The translations under genes and the position numbers were made by a program. Positions 8,228-17,186 of a DNA stretch of 64,000 nucleotides are shown here, in pieces. Under the pieces are notes generated by a model. That model saw only the letters and a program-made list of their open reading frames with translations. It did no database searches and was not told the origin of the DNA. The stretch lies in assembly GCF_014333615.1 (NCBI RefSeq), contig NZ_JACSCY010000019.1, positions 1 through 64,000 of the forward strand. Direction: 5' to 3'. The stretch is from Hymenobacter citatus. Its GTDB lineage: Bacteria; Bacteroidota; Bacteroidia; Cytophagales; Hymenobacteraceae. Each line of letters starts with the position of its first letter. Positions within the stretch are counted from its first letter, which is position 1.

Positions 8228-9172
8228 CTACCCCATGGAGCGCACCACTTTTTCGATCAGCTCTTTGGTGCGGCGAATACCGGCTTCCTCACTTAGTTTC
8301 TCGCCCTCGTACTCAATGCCCAGATAGCCCTGAAACTTCGCTTTTTTCAGTAGGCCCAGCATCTTGTAATAATCCGTTTCCACGCAGTTGCCGGCCGCGT
8401 CGAAGTCCAGCGTTTTGGCGCTGACGCCGGTTTTGATAACGGGCAGCCATTCGGTCACGGCTTTGTACCGGTCGTACTCCTCCACGCACTGGCCCTTGTA
8501 GAGCTCACCCGACTCCCGGCGCACGCAAAAGTTGCCGAAGTCCGGGAGGACGCCCACGTTGGGTTTGCCTACCCCCTGAATGGTGCGCAGGAGCCACTGC
8601 CCGTTGGAGGTGTAGCTACCGTGGTTTTCCACCACCACGTTCAGACCCAGCGGCTGGGCATAGGCGCTCAGTTGCCCCAATCCCGCCACGGCCGCCCGCT
8701 GCACTTGCTCGGCGGTGCCCTTGCCAAAGGCATTCACGCGCACGCTCCGGCACCCCAGGAAGGCGGCCGCCTCCAGCCAGGGACGGTGGTTTTCTACGGC
8801 CTGCTGCCGCTCCCGCTCATCGGGTGAGCCCAAGTCGCCTTCCCCATCCACCATAATCAGGTGGTTGGTAATGCCATTGTCGCGGCAGCGTTGCTGCAAC
8901 GCCCGCAAATAGGTCTGGTCTTTCGCTTTATCCTTGAAAAACTGGTTCACGTACTCCACCGTCGTGATGCCAAATTTCTGCCGGGCCACGCCGGGAAAAT
9001 CCAGGTTGGTTAGCTCTTGCTTGAACAGCGCCTTGTGCAAGGACCATTGCGCCAGGGAAATTTCCCCGAACGCGGGGGCTGATTTATGGGCGGCCAGCAG
9101 CGGCGGTGCAGCCAGCGCGGCGGTAACCAAGGCAGACGTTTTCTGCAAGAATTCGCGGCGGGAAGTGGACAT
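8228..9172 (-). CDS. Exported sugar phosphate isomerase/epimerase-like TIM barrel
   Basis: 314 residues. The twin-arginine-type signal SRREFLQKTSALVTAALAAPPLLAA points to export by Tat. The mature part is an AP endonuclease-2/xylose isomerase-like TIM barrel: SLAQWSLHKALF, GCRSVRVNAFG, a metal-ligand-like VVENHG, VLPDFGNF and GIEYEG near the end. Such proteins isomerise or epimerise sugars with a divalent metal. ATG 9172 puts the signal peptide at the start. It is divergent from the Gfo/Idh/MocA gene at 9303, a pairing common in sugar or inositol catabolism. The substrate is not determinable. Confidence 0.8.
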   Translation of the reverse strand: MSTSRREFLQKTSALVTAALAAPPLLAAHKSAPAFGEISLAQWSLHKALFKQELTNLDFPGVARQKFGITTVEYVNQFFKDKAKDQTYLRALQQRCRDNGITNHLIMVDGEGDLGSPDERERQQAVENHRPWLEAAAFLGCRSVRVNAFGKGTAEQVQRAAVAGLGQLSAYAQPLGLNVVVENHGSYTSNGQWLLRTIQGVGKPNVGVLPDFGNFCVRRESGELYKGQCVEEYDRYKAVTEWLPVIKTGVSAKTLDFDAAGNCVETDYYKMLGLLKKAKFQGYLGIEYEGEKLSEEAGIRRTKELIEKVVRSMG

Positions 9173-9302
9173 AGACGGCGGGGATAGGTAGGAAAACACT
9201 CCTAGATACCACCTTTTTTTGTATATCGAATACGTAGTCGTGCGCTGGCGGAATCCTAAACGTTCTCGGCGCCCGGCGCCTACCCCTCGAATCGTAACAG
9301 AT

Positions 9303-10364
9303 ATGAAAACGTATAAAGTCCTGGTGATTGGGTGTGGCAACATGGGTGCTTCGCACGCCCGCGCCTACCACCAGCTGCCCGCCTTCGAGCTGGTGGGGCT
9401 GGTCAGCCGCGGCCCGGAAAGCCGGGAGAGACTGTCGCAGGAGCTGGGCGGCGTGCCTACCTACGCCAGCGCCGAGCAGGCCCTACGCGCCACCGCCCCC
9501 GACGTGGTGTCCATCAACACCTACCCCGATACGCATGTTGCGCTGGTGCGGCAGAGCCTGCTGGCCGGTGCCCACGTGTTTGTGGAGAAGCCCCTGGCCA
9601 CCACCGTAGCCGAGGCTGAGGAGCTGGTAGCCCTGGCCCGGCAACAGCAACGCAAGCTGGTGGTGGGCTACATTCTGCGCGTGCACCCTACCTGGCAACG
9701 GTTTGTGCACCTGGCCCAGGGCCTGGGCAAACCGCTGGTGATGCGCATGAACCTCAACCAACAGAGCACCGGCCAGCATTGGCACACCCACCAGCAGCTG
9801 TTGCGCTCGGCCTCCCCGCTCGTCGATTGCGGGGTGCACTACGTGGATGTAATGTGCGCCATGACGGGGGCTACGCCCGTCAGCATCAGCGCCATTGGGG
9901 TCAATCTGTCGGCGGAAGTCGACCCCGCGATGTACACCTACGGACAGTTGCAGGTGCGCTTTCAGGATGGCTCCGTGGGCTGGTACGAGGCGGGATGGGG
10001 ACCCATGATGAGCGAAACGGCCGTGTTCATCAAAGATGTTATCGGTCCCAAGGGCGCTGTTTCTATTATAGACGACGTGCAAAACGGCTCGCAGGATATT
10101 GAGGGCCACACGCACACCGGCGGCTTGCGTATTCACCACGCGGCCCTGGATGCCAACGGTCAGTTCGTGCACCCGGATGAAGTGCTGCCTACCCCCACCG
10201 AACCCGACCACGATGCGCTGTGCCTGCTCGAACAGCAGTTTCTACTAGAGGCCATTACCACGGATCTTGATCTAACCGAACACCTAGCAGGCGCCGTCAC
10301 CAGCCTACGCATCGTGCTGGCTGCCGACGAGGCCGTGCGCACGGGCCACACGATTTTTCTGTAA
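9303..10364 (+). CDS. Gfo/Idh/MocA family oxidoreductase
   Basis: 353 residues. The N-terminal Rossmann domain (VLVIGCGNMGASHARAY, residues 6-22) binds NAD(P). The family motif EKPLA is at about residues 96-100 and the catalytic region contains DCGVHYVDVM. The C-terminal domain is alpha/beta with a sheet. Members oxidise or epimerise sugars and inositols. ATG 9303 was chosen because it precedes the Rossmann strand by only a few residues. The cupin gene follows after 14 bp, so the two are likely co-transcribed. The product and pathway are unassigned. Confidence 0.85.
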   Translation: MKTYKVLVIGCGNMGASHARAYHQLPAFELVGLVSRGPESRERLSQELGGVPTYASAEQALRATAPDVVSINTYPDTHVALVRQSLLAGAHVFVEKPLATTVAEAEELVALARQQQRKLVVGYILRVHPTWQRFVHLAQGLGKPLVMRMNLNQQSTGQHWHTHQQLLRSASPLVDCGVHYVDVMCAMTGATPVSISAIGVNLSAEVDPAMYTYGQLQVRFQDGSVGWYEAGWGPMMSETAVFIKDVIGPKGAVSIIDDVQNGSQDIEGHTHTGGLRIHHAALDANGQFVHPDEVLPTPTEPDHDALCLLEQQFLLEAITTDLDLTEHLAGAVTSLRIVLAADEAVRTGHTIFL

Positions 10365-10378
10365 CGTGCCCCTGTTGC

Positions 10379-10975
10379 ATGAATCGTCACGCTTTTCTGC
10401 GCCTGCTCGGCGCCGCGGCCACTACCCCGCTTCGCCAGACAACAGCCGCTTCCTACCCCTCCTCTCGTCTGATGCAACCCGAACAGCTCTTTTTCCAAGA
10501 CGACGGCAAAATTCCTAACAGCCGTTTTCCTGTCCTCGTCTACCGCAACGCTTTCCCTGCCCGCGGCGCTGCGGGTGCCGCCTGGCTGGAACAACGATTC
10601 GCTGAGCAGAACTGGACCAACTCCTGGCGCAACGGCGTGTATGCCTACCATCACTACCACAGCACCTCACACGAGGTGCTGGGCGTGTATGCCGGCAGCG
10701 CTCGACTGCAACTCGGCGGGGAGCAGGGACGCCCCGTAGAAGTGCAGGCCGGCGATATTCTGGTACTACCCGCCGGCGTGGGGCACAAAAACCTGGGCAG
10801 CAAACAACTAGGCATTGTAGGTGCCTACCCCGACGGCCGCCATTGGGACGTGAACCGCGGCCTACCCGGCGAGCGGCCCCAAACCGATCAGAACATCGCC
10901 GCTTTACCTATTCCTCTTACTGATCCGCTATTAGGCTCCGCTCAAGGGCTGCCTACCCTGTGGAAGGGCAAGTAA
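10379..10975 (+). CDS. Cupin domain protein (YjlB-like)
   Basis: 198 residues. After a short N-terminal extension with a weak Tat-like start, the core resembles Bacillus YjlB: LFFQDDGKIPNSRFPVLVYR, then WRNGVYAYHHYHSTSHEVLG with clustered His and Glu ligands (about residues 80-99). AGDILVLPAGVGHKN supplies the second cupin motif. A metal-binding beta barrel is therefore likely. The reaction is unknown in this family. It follows the oxidoreductase by 14 bp, so it may act on the same sugar-derived substrate (inference). Confidence 0.75.
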   Translation: MNRHAFLRLLGAAATTPLRQTTAASYPSSRLMQPEQLFFQDDGKIPNSRFPVLVYRNAFPARGAAGAAWLEQRFAEQNWTNSWRNGVYAYHHYHSTSHEVLGVYAGSARLQLGGEQGRPVEVQAGDILVLPAGVGHKNLGSKQLGIVGAYPDGRHWDVNRGLPGERPQTDQNIAALPIPLTDPLLGSAQGLPTLWKGK

Positions 10976-11056
10976 ACCGCTCTGCCCACAAAACGTCGGC
11001 AACGATGAGACACAAGATGTTGTGTCACTACTTTCGAATCTGCTGGAGGTAGGGAG

Positions 11057-12082
11057 CTAAGCCGACTCCTGCTCCGGCGCTACCTCCAGACTCAGCACCC
11101 GCCCGCCAATCTGCTGAAGGCGGGCCAGATACGTAGTGGGCTCCAGGAGCTGGTAGGGGAAGTAAAGGCCCGCCGGAACTGCGGGCTGGCCATCCAGGCC
11201 AAGCACCCGCTCCAGTAGTAAGACAACGCCGAGACCCGTCAGCGGCATTTGCCCCTGCGGGTGTACCACCGCGTGCCGGGTGCGTAGCGGTTGCCCTGCG
11301 TGGTCTTCCCCGGCAAGGTCGATGAGAATTTCCGTGGACATCGGCTCGCCCTGGCGGCGGGTAGAGCTGACGCCAAACCCCAGCCTAAACTGCACATTTG
11401 GCGCGCCCGTCGCCGTGGCCAGGCCAAGCACGTCGTAAAAGGAGAACGTAGTGGCTTTTTGCTCGGTGCCATCCACGGCGCGGATGGTGGCGTTGGCTTC
11501 ATCGGCCGCTTGCCAGACAAAGGCCCCATCGCGCCGAACAAGCGCCGCGGGCATGATGGTGGTTTGGCGCTCAAAGTCAGCGTAGCCGGCTGGCCCCGTC
11601 ACGTCTTGTTCATCCAGCAGCGCCCCGATTGTGATATCGTGGACCTGGGCAAAGGCCTGGGCGAATGTCAGCGTGGGAACAGTGGTAGCGCCGACCAGCC
11701 ATTCCGTACCCAGGACAACGGGGGCCGCCTGCGGCTGGTGCATGTAGGCCGCTACCTCGGGCCCCATCTCAAAGATGCCCGCTGAAATGCTCAGGTGTGG
11801 GATGCCCCGGGCTTGGGCAAACCGAACCGTGGCAAGTCGGGGGTCTGTAAACAAAACCACCACGGCACGCACAAGGCGTTGCCCCAAGCCCAGGTCTTGG
11901 GCTGCCAGATCAAGCGCAATGCCTTCGGCGCTGGGTATCTCGGCCGCCGCTTCCTGTGCTTTAGCGAGGTCTCGGCCGCCCAGCAGCAGGGGCACCTCAG
12001 GATGCGCGTCGTGCAGGAGGCGAGCCACCCAGCGGCCAACCGTGCCCGAGCCGCCAACTAAAAGAATAGGAAGGTGTGTCAT
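11057..12082 (-). CDS. NAD(P)-binding oxidoreductase, saccharopine dehydrogenase-like
   Basis: 341 residues. The N-terminus ILLVGGSGTVGRWVARLL is a Rossmann dinucleotide-binding motif, followed by LLLGGRDLAKAQEAA as in saccharopine dehydrogenase-like and trans-acting enoyl reductase proteins. The rest is a mixed alpha/beta domain without a recognisable catalytic signature. The gene is divergent from a TetR regulator (12201) across a 118-bp gap holding a 51-bp inverted repeat. It is therefore probably the repressor's target. The substrate may be a small hydrophobic or toxic compound, as usual for TetR pairs, but this is speculative. Confidence 0.7.
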   Translation of the reverse strand: MTHLPILLVGGSGTVGRWVARLLHDAHPEVPLLLGGRDLAKAQEAAAEIPSAEGIALDLAAQDLGLGQRLVRAVVVLFTDPRLATVRFAQARGIPHLSISAGIFEMGPEVAAYMHQPQAAPVVLGTEWLVGATTVPTLTFAQAFAQVHDITIGALLDEQDVTGPAGYADFERQTTIMPAALVRRDGAFVWQAADEANATIRAVDGTEQKATTFSFYDVLGLATATGAPNVQFRLGFGVSSTRRQGEPMSTEILIDLAGEDHAGQPLRTRHAVVHPQGQMPLTGLGVVLLLERVLGLDGQPAVPAGLYFPYQLLEPTTYLARLQQIGGRVLSLEVAPEQESA

Positions 12083-12118
12083 GTGGATGCGATGTGAGAA
12101 TGAGTATGTTTGACAAAC

Positions 12119-12169
12119 ATAAGCTACTATTCGTAACTTACCAAAAGTAGGTTACGAATAGTAGCTTAT
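12119..12169. promoter_or_regulatory. 19-bp inverted repeat, putative TetR operator
   Basis: Perfect arms of 19 bp (12119-12137 and 12151-12169, core CTACTATTCGTAAC) flank a 13-bp spacer in the divergent gap between the oxidoreductase and the TetR gene. Size and place fit an operator controlling both genes. The arms may each bind a dimer. No similar sequence was noticed elsewhere in the window. Confidence 0.65.
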
Positions 12170-12200
12170 TATTCTTGTATCGAACCTGACTTCTCTGACG

Positions 12201-12827
12201 ATGACGCACCCTTTGGACGCACAAGCACCGAAACGCACGGTTGGTAGACTCTCAAAGGCCGAACGCCGGCAACAACTCCTTGATACGGCCCTCGTTATCA
12301 TTCGCGAAGAAGGTGCCGACCGACTCACACTGGGCCACTTAGCCACACGCGCTGGCGTATCGAAGCCCATCACGTACGAACACTTTGCCACTCGTGTAGG
12401 CCTCTTGACTGCGCTTTATAAAGTACTGGATGCGCAGCAGCTACAGATACTGCAAAAAGCGTTGCGAAGCGTGCAGCAGCATGCAAAGGACACCGCGGAC
12501 GTACTCGCCATAGCCTATATCCATTGTTCTGTGGACACGGGCGGAGAATCGCACGCCGTTAGGGCAGCCTTGTCAGGCAGCGAAGAAATGGGCGTGGTGC
12601 AGCAGGAGTTGCTGGCTGGCTACGTGCAGTTGTTTTGTGCTACCCTGGCCCCCCACAGTTCACTTTCCCCAGCCGCGCTCCATCGGTGCTGCGTTGGGCT
12701 GGTTGGCGCCGGGGAGGCCCTCTCCGTGCTGCTATTAAGCGGGCAGTGCAGCGAGCAAGAGGCGGCCACCGCGTTTTCCTCCTTAATTCAGGGCGGACTT
12801 CTCCAGTCGTCATCTCAGCAACCCTGA
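12201..12827 (+). CDS. TetR/AcrR family transcriptional regulator
   Basis: 208 residues. The N-terminal helix-turn-helix domain is clear: AERRQQLLDTALVIIREEGADRLTL (helix 1 on) and HLATRAGVSKPITYEHF (recognition helix, about residues 46-62). The C-terminal helical ligand domain is divergent. It presumably represses itself and the divergent oxidoreductase at 12082 through the inverted repeat at 12119-12169. A strong terminator follows at 12856. The ligand is unknown. Confidence 0.9.
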   Translation: MTHPLDAQAPKRTVGRLSKAERRQQLLDTALVIIREEGADRLTLGHLATRAGVSKPITYEHFATRVGLLTALYKVLDAQQLQILQKALRSVQQHAKDTADVLAIAYIHCSVDTGGESHAVRAALSGSEEMGVVQQELLAGYVQLFCATLAPHSSLSPAALHRCCVGLVGAGEALSVLLLSGQCSEQEAATAFSSLIQGGLLQSSSQQP

Positions 12828-12855
12828 ACGCAGCTATATCTTTTCAGATGCAGAT

Positions 12856-12894
12856 AAAAGGTTAGTCCGAATGCGACTTTCGGACTAACCTTTT
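12856..12894 (+). terminator. Intrinsic terminator after the TetR gene
   Basis: A perfect 16-bp stem (AAAAGGTTAGTCCGAA and complement) with a 7-nt loop, ending in TTTT, 29 bp after the TetR stop. Its A/T ends make it usable in both directions, also for the small gene at 12921. Confidence 0.85.
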
Positions 12895-12920
12895 AGCCTG
12901 GGCTCATCCCCTCCCCACAC

Positions 12921-13199
12921 TTAGTTCATCCCGATCTGATTCAGGGATACGGAGTTCCAGCTGGCATAAGTCTGCCACTGCCGACGCCAGTAGCCATAGG
13001 TGCCTAATACGCAGATTACTTTGTCGCCTTTTAAATAAATGCGCGTTTTGGCTTGCTCATTTTTCCAGGCAATTGGGCCGGCCTCATCTGGCTCCATGTC
13101 CTCTACATTCTGCCACAGAAAAGACCGGGGAGTTTCGTGCTGCTGCCCCAGCATATCTTGCCAAAACCGTGTTGCGTGTGCAATAGGAGAAGGAATCAT
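12921..13199 (-). CDS. Small protein of unknown function
   Basis: 92 residues from ATG 13199; an upstream ATG at 13259 would add 20 residues in a low-quality stretch. The sequence is Trp-, Tyr- and Gln-rich (FWQDMLGQQ, YGYWRRQWQTYASWN) with a central acidic loop and no signal peptide or known motif. It stands between two terminators (12856 and 13374), so it is probably monocistronic. Coding is supported only by a clean start, sensible composition and isolation; I cannot assign a function. Confidence 0.45.
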   Translation of the reverse strand: MIPSPIAHATRFWQDMLGQQHETPRSFLWQNVEDMEPDEAGPIAWKNEQAKTRIYLKGDKVICVLGTYGYWRRQWQTYASWNSVSLNQIGMN

Positions 13200-13373
13200 A
13201 CAGCGTGTATAAGCGAAATGAAGAGAAAGAAACGGGTCGCTACGGTTCAGGAAAGGCAATATAATTACAAATGCTTTTGCCTACAATTACCTTGTATAAT
13301 TTCCCGAAAACCAAGCAATTCATTACACACTTTACACATTTATTGCCAAACATCATGCAATACTTATAAAAAT

Positions 13374-13417
13374 AAACAGCATCTATTATTTTATTAGCAA
13401 AATAATAGATGCTGTTT
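13374..13417 (-). terminator. Terminator of the histidine operon
   Basis: A 19-bp perfect stem (13374-13392 with 13399-13417) around the 6-nt loop ATTAGC, starting 37 bp after the hisIE stop. The AT-rich ends give a T-run on the minus strand. It closes the operon. Confidence 0.8.
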
Positions 13418-13453
13418 TAACTATATACCTTCTTGGGAAAAGGCTACCCTTAC

Positions 13454-14095
13454 TTATTCTCGTCGCACACCCGCCGAAATGGTGCTGTGCCGCTCCCGCA
13501 ACACGGCTATAATATCTTCTAAGCTTAAGCCCGACCCGGCCAGCAGCACCAGCAGGTGGTAGAGCAAATCGGCTGCTTCGCCCTTGAGGCCTTCCGTGTT
13601 ACCGCCTACCGCATCAATTACCGTTTCGACGGCCTCCTCGCCTACTTTCTGGGCGATTTTGGGCATGCCTTTGCGGAACAGCGAGGCGGTGTACGACTTG
13701 GGGTCCTCGTCGGGGAAGTCGCGGCGGCGCTGCACCAGGCGCTCCAGCTCGGCCAGGAAGCCCACCGGGGCAGTGGGCAGGGCCGTTTGCTGGGGCTGCT
13801 CGAAGCAGCTGACAGTGCCGCGGTGGCAGGTAGGGCCGTCGGGGCGGGCGCGGATGAGCAGGGCGTCGCCGTCGCAGTCTTCGTGCAGGCTCACCACGGT
13901 GAGGTAGTTGCCGCTGGTTTCGCCCTTGGTCCAGAGACGGTTTTTGGAGCGGGAAAAGAATGTTACGCGTCCCTCCTGCCGGGTTTTCTGCCAGGCTTCC
14001 TCGTTCACGTAGCCCAGCATCAGCACCTGGCCCGTATCGGCATCTTGCACTACGGCGGGCAGCAAGCCGCCCATTTTGTCGAAATCTAACGTCAT
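13454..14095 (-). CDS. hisIE: Bifunctional phosphoribosyl-AMP cyclohydrolase / phosphoribosyl-ATP pyrophosphatase
   Basis: 213 residues catalysing steps 2 and 3 of histidine synthesis. The HisI part (residues 1-110) has the zinc/magnesium motif HEDCDGDALL and DGPTCHRGTVSC. The HisE part (115-213) has the helical NTP pyrophosphohydrolase pattern KVGEEAVETVIDA. ATG 14095 gives the standard start MTLDFDKMGG. It is the last gene of the operon, 53 bp after the DUF5694 gene, and is followed by a terminator. Confidence 0.97.
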   Translation of the reverse strand: MTLDFDKMGGLLPAVVQDADTGQVLMLGYVNEEAWQKTRQEGRVTFFSRSKNRLWTKGETSGNYLTVVSLHEDCDGDALLIRARPDGPTCHRGTVSCFEQPQQTALPTAPVGFLAELERLVQRRRDFPDEDPKSYTASLFRKGMPKIAQKVGEEAVETVIDAVGGNTEGLKGEAADLLYHLLVLLAGSGLSLEDIIAVLRERHSTISAGVRRE

Positions 14096-14148
14096 GTTGT
14101 TTTTAGAGTGTGTTCTGGTTGCTACGCCTCCTGCGGTCAAGCTGCCAG

Positions 14149-15084
14149 CTAGTGCCCCGCTTGCTTCTGCAGGTAGTGGAGCTTTGGTTTGGATAGCTTC
14201 AAATACCGCGTGGCGGGTACTACCTCATACGCCGGATTAGCGGCCAACAGCTCCTGTAGCACGCCTACGTGCGCCACGCCAAACAAAACCAGTACCCGCG
14301 GGGCTTGGCTTTGCTGCTGCGCCCGCAGGATATTGGAGTAGATTTTCAGATTGCGGTTGTAAAACAGGGTGATGAAGTGCGCCCCGATGTACTGGGTATC
14401 TACTGTGCCCAAGTCCACCGTGTTCGTACCCTCCGCCGCAAAGGTGCCATTCATCACCTGGGCGGGCGTGTTGAACTGCATGCGGTGCACCAGGGCAATC
14501 ATTTCCGGTTGGTTCACCAGCGCCAGGTAATTATAGAGCGAAAGGCTGTCGTGCTGCACGAGCCGCTTGAGGGGGCGGGCCGTCATCTGCAGCTGCTTCA
14601 GCTCCCGCGTGTAGGCGTCGATGTTCGTGCCGGTACTCAGCAACGACTGCGACGTGGCGGCGTAGTAGTCTACCCCCTTCGGACTCGGTAGCTGTAGCTG
14701 CTTAGCCAACGCGAAGCCCACCTGATACCGCTCGCTGCGCCCAGTGGGTAGGCTTTCCAGCGGCAACCGCCCTTGTTGGTACAGCGCGTACAGGCTGTCG
14801 AGTTGCGGCTGCTCCCGGGGTTCGGCTTCCACCAGGATAATGGTGGGCCGAAACCGGGCGAGCTGCGCCCGTACCTGCGCCAGCTCTGCCTGTTTCTTAG
14901 GGCTAAAGACGTCAGACTCTGGCTGCTTGTTATACAGCTGGGCCAGATGGTCAGAACCGACCATCATCACCTGCACCTTGGCGGGCTGGGCACCTTGTGC
15001 CTGGCTGGCTAATGGGCTCATCAGCCCGAATAACACCCAGCAGAAAAAACAGAAAAAGCGAGAGGTCGTTGCAGAAAATCGCAT
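14149..15084 (-). CDS. DUF5694-like secreted protein, lodged in the his operon
   Basis: 311 residues with an N-terminal signal peptide (CFFCWVLFGLMSPLASQAQG), so exported. The mature part begins VQVMMVGSDHLAQLY and has IILVEAEPREQ and VLVLFGVAHVGVLQELL, resembling DUF5694/TraB-like alpha/beta proteins whose His residues may bind metal. ATG 15084 is used because the open frame upstream only overlaps hisF. It sits 23 bp after hisF and before hisIE. It has no known histidine role, so it looks like an operon passenger. Confidence 0.65.
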   Translation of the reverse strand: MRFSATTSRFFCFFCWVLFGLMSPLASQAQGAQPAKVQVMMVGSDHLAQLYNKQPESDVFSPKKQAELAQVRAQLARFRPTIILVEAEPREQPQLDSLYALYQQGRLPLESLPTGRSERYQVGFALAKQLQLPSPKGVDYYAATSQSLLSTGTNIDAYTRELKQLQMTARPLKRLVQHDSLSLYNYLALVNQPEMIALVHRMQFNTPAQVMNGTFAAEGTNTVDLGTVDTQYIGAHFITLFYNRNLKIYSNILRAQQQSQAPRVLVLFGVAHVGVLQELLAANPAYEVVPATRYLKLSKPKLHYLQKQAGH

Positions 15085-15107
15085 AGCCGCGGCAAGGTAC
15101 AACCTAC

Positions 15108-15866
15108 CTACAATCTTACGGGAATGCCTTCGGCCCGCAATGTCTGCTTCAACTCCTGAATACTGATTTCGCCGAAGTGAAAAATGCTGGCGGCCAGCCC
15201 GGCGTCGGCCTGCGCTTGCTGGAATACGTCGGTGAAGTGCTGGATACTGCCCGCCCCGCCCGAAGCCACTACTGGTACGGATACAGCGCGGCTCACGTCG
15301 CCAGTGAGGTCCAGCGCAAAGCCGTCTTTGGTGCCGTCGTTGCTCATGCTGGTGAGTAGGATTTCGCCGCAGCCGCGGTCGGCTACTTCGCGGCACCACT
15401 GCACGGCGTCGCGGCCGGTGTTGTGGGTGCCGGCGCGGGTATACACCTGCCAGCCATTCTCGGGGGTGTAGCGTGCATCCACGGCCACCACAATGCACTG
15501 GGAGCCGAAACGGCGAGCTAGCTCGTCAATCAGCTCCGGTCGGTGCAGGGCGGCCGAGTTGATGCTGGCCTTGTCGGTGCCGTTGAGCAGGAGCATTTCC
15601 ACGTCGGCCACCGAGCCAATGCCCCCGCCCACCGTAAAGGGAATATCCAGGGTAGCGGCCACATCGCGCACCAGCTGCACCAGCGTCTGGCGCTTCTGGT
15701 TGGTAGCCGTGATGTCGAGAAACACCAGCTCGTCGGCGCCCTGCCGGGCGTACTGGGCGGCCAGTGCCACCGGGTCGCCGGCGTCGCGCAGGCCCTCAAA
15801 GCGCACACCTTTCACGGTGCGACCGTCCTTCACGTCGAGGCAGGGAATGATGCGTTTGGTTAGCAT
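15108..15866 (-). CDS. hisF: Imidazole glycerol phosphate synthase, cyclase subunit
   Basis: 252 residues, full length TIM barrel. The catalytic Asp pair is visible: PCLDVKDGRTVKG (residue about 11) and VVAVDARYTPENGW (about 130). The phosphate-binding ends GGGIGS and ASGGAGS are intact. It condenses PRFAR with ammonia delivered by HisH to give IGP and AICAR. It lies between the M1-like peptidase and the DUF5694 gene, separated from hisA by the former. Confidence 0.98.
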   Translation of the reverse strand: MLTKRIIPCLDVKDGRTVKGVRFEGLRDAGDPVALAAQYARQGADELVFLDITATNQKRQTLVQLVRDVAATLDIPFTVGGGIGSVADVEMLLLNGTDKASINSAALHRPELIDELARRFGSQCIVVAVDARYTPENGWQVYTRAGTHNTGRDAVQWCREVADRGCGEILLTSMSNDGTKDGFALDLTGDVSRAVSVPVVASGGAGSIQHFTDVFQQAQADAGLAASIFHFGEISIQELKQTLRAEGIPVRL

Positions 15867-15899
15867 TTGTATGGTTGGTTGTATTGATTCTACTTGGTC

Positions 15900-17156
15900 T
15901 TAGCGACGTAATTCTGCCAGCAGCCAGGCGCGGGTGCCTGCACCAGCTACCTGTTCCACTACCGCCAACAACGCCTCTGTGGTGCCTACCTGTTTCCCAG
16001 CCACTGCCGCCAGCAGGTTCATGAATGGTTCGGTGCCCAAACGGGCATGCAGCGCGGCCAGCACCACCGTGCCCTTGTTGTAAATAACCCGCCGGTACAT
16101 GGCCGGTTCATACTGATACCGGTTGAATCCCAGAATGGCGGGCGCCCCCGCGGCCGACTGCGCCAGCGCCGCAAGTCGCGTCCGGTACGTGGCCGTATCG
16201 CCGCTAGCCTGCACATACAGCAGGCTGGAGTAGGTAGCGAAGGCCTCGTTCAGCCAATCGTTTTCGTTGTGCACCGCCCCCCTACTCCACCATCTATGGC
16301 TGATTTCGTGGGCCAGGATGAGCAGGTCTTCCGGCTTACGCACATCAAAATCCGTGTACGTAATGACGGTGGCATTGTCCAACAACCCAAAGGCATCGGC
16401 GTTGGTACCGGGCAAGAAGATGGTGAAGTGCGTGATGGGATCCTGCCTACCCAGCGTTTGGTTGTAGAACGCCCGAATAGCCTCAGCCCGTTGCAGCAGC
16501 AGCGAATCGGGTTGTGCCAGCGCCCCGCCGGCTTTCACTACCTGTATCGCAGGTGACGCCAACTGCTCGAAGTGCGGGGCTACCAGCGCCGTTATTTCAA
16601 TGGCACTGGTCGCGCCGCGAAAACGCCACTGCCCGCGCTGCTGCCGTAGTGCTGGGGTAGTGCTGCGCACTGCATACGAGGCAGGTGCTTGCACCCGCAA
16701 GGTATAGGCTACCTCATCGTATTCGTGGTACGGCCACATCGGCAGCCAGCCCGAATGCGCGCTAAAGACGTTTACCTGCTCCGTGTACGTCGGCTTTGCC
16801 AATGTGCCGGAGTAGGTCAGCGTAATCCGCCGGGCTTTGCCGATCCGCGCCTTGGGGTAGTGCACTTCTACCCGTTGCAACGTATCGGCAAAGTAGGGGT
16901 AGTAACGCGGCAGCACGCGCTGCTGGTCGGCGCCGGGCGCTTGTACTCGCAGGAGCTGATGCTGTCGGTCCAGATTAAACCCGATGCTCGTCGTTGTATC
17001 CGCCGGCGGTATCTGCCAGCTATACCGACACGTAAAGGCATGCGTTTTGGGCTCCACCTGAAGCTGTATCTGCACGACCGGCGTAGCTTGCCCCATACAG
17101 AGTCGGGCGCTTGTCAGCGTCAGCAATACCCCAACCGATACCAACGAAGCGTTCAT
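15900..17156 (-). CDS. M1-family metallopeptidase-like protein, lodged in the his operon
   Basis: 418 residues with a signal peptide (MNASLVSVGVLLTLTSARLC), so periplasmic or outer-membrane. The zinc site HEISH plus the downstream Glu of LNEAFATYSS (about residues 275-300) is the gluzincin HExxH-x18-E pattern. FYNQTLGRQDP and the N-terminal beta domain fit M1 aminopeptidases. The protein is shorter than typical M1 enzymes, lacking the C-terminal helical domain. It lies between hisA (30 bp) and hisF (33 bp) in the same direction, so it is transcribed with the histidine genes without an evident link. Confidence 0.8.
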   Translation of the reverse strand: MNASLVSVGVLLTLTSARLCMGQATPVVQIQLQVEPKTHAFTCRYSWQIPPADTTTSIGFNLDRQHQLLRVQAPGADQQRVLPRYYPYFADTLQRVEVHYPKARIGKARRITLTYSGTLAKPTYTEQVNVFSAHSGWLPMWPYHEYDEVAYTLRVQAPASYAVRSTTPALRQQRGQWRFRGATSAIEITALVAPHFEQLASPAIQVVKAGGALAQPDSLLLQRAEAIRAFYNQTLGRQDPITHFTIFLPGTNADAFGLLDNATVITYTDFDVRKPEDLLILAHEISHRWWSRGAVHNENDWLNEAFATYSSLLYVQASGDTATYRTRLAALAQSAAGAPAILGFNRYQYEPAMYRRVIYNKGTVVLAALHARLGTEPFMNLLAAVAGKQVGTTEALLAVVEQVAGAGTRAWLLAELRR

Positions 17157-17186
17157 GTGACGAAGTCTAGCGCACAAAGCTTGGGC

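Noticed and set aside
15085..15498. Longer N-terminus of the DUF5694 protein
   Set aside because: The extension overlaps hisF in another frame, while ATG 15084 is followed directly by a signal peptide.
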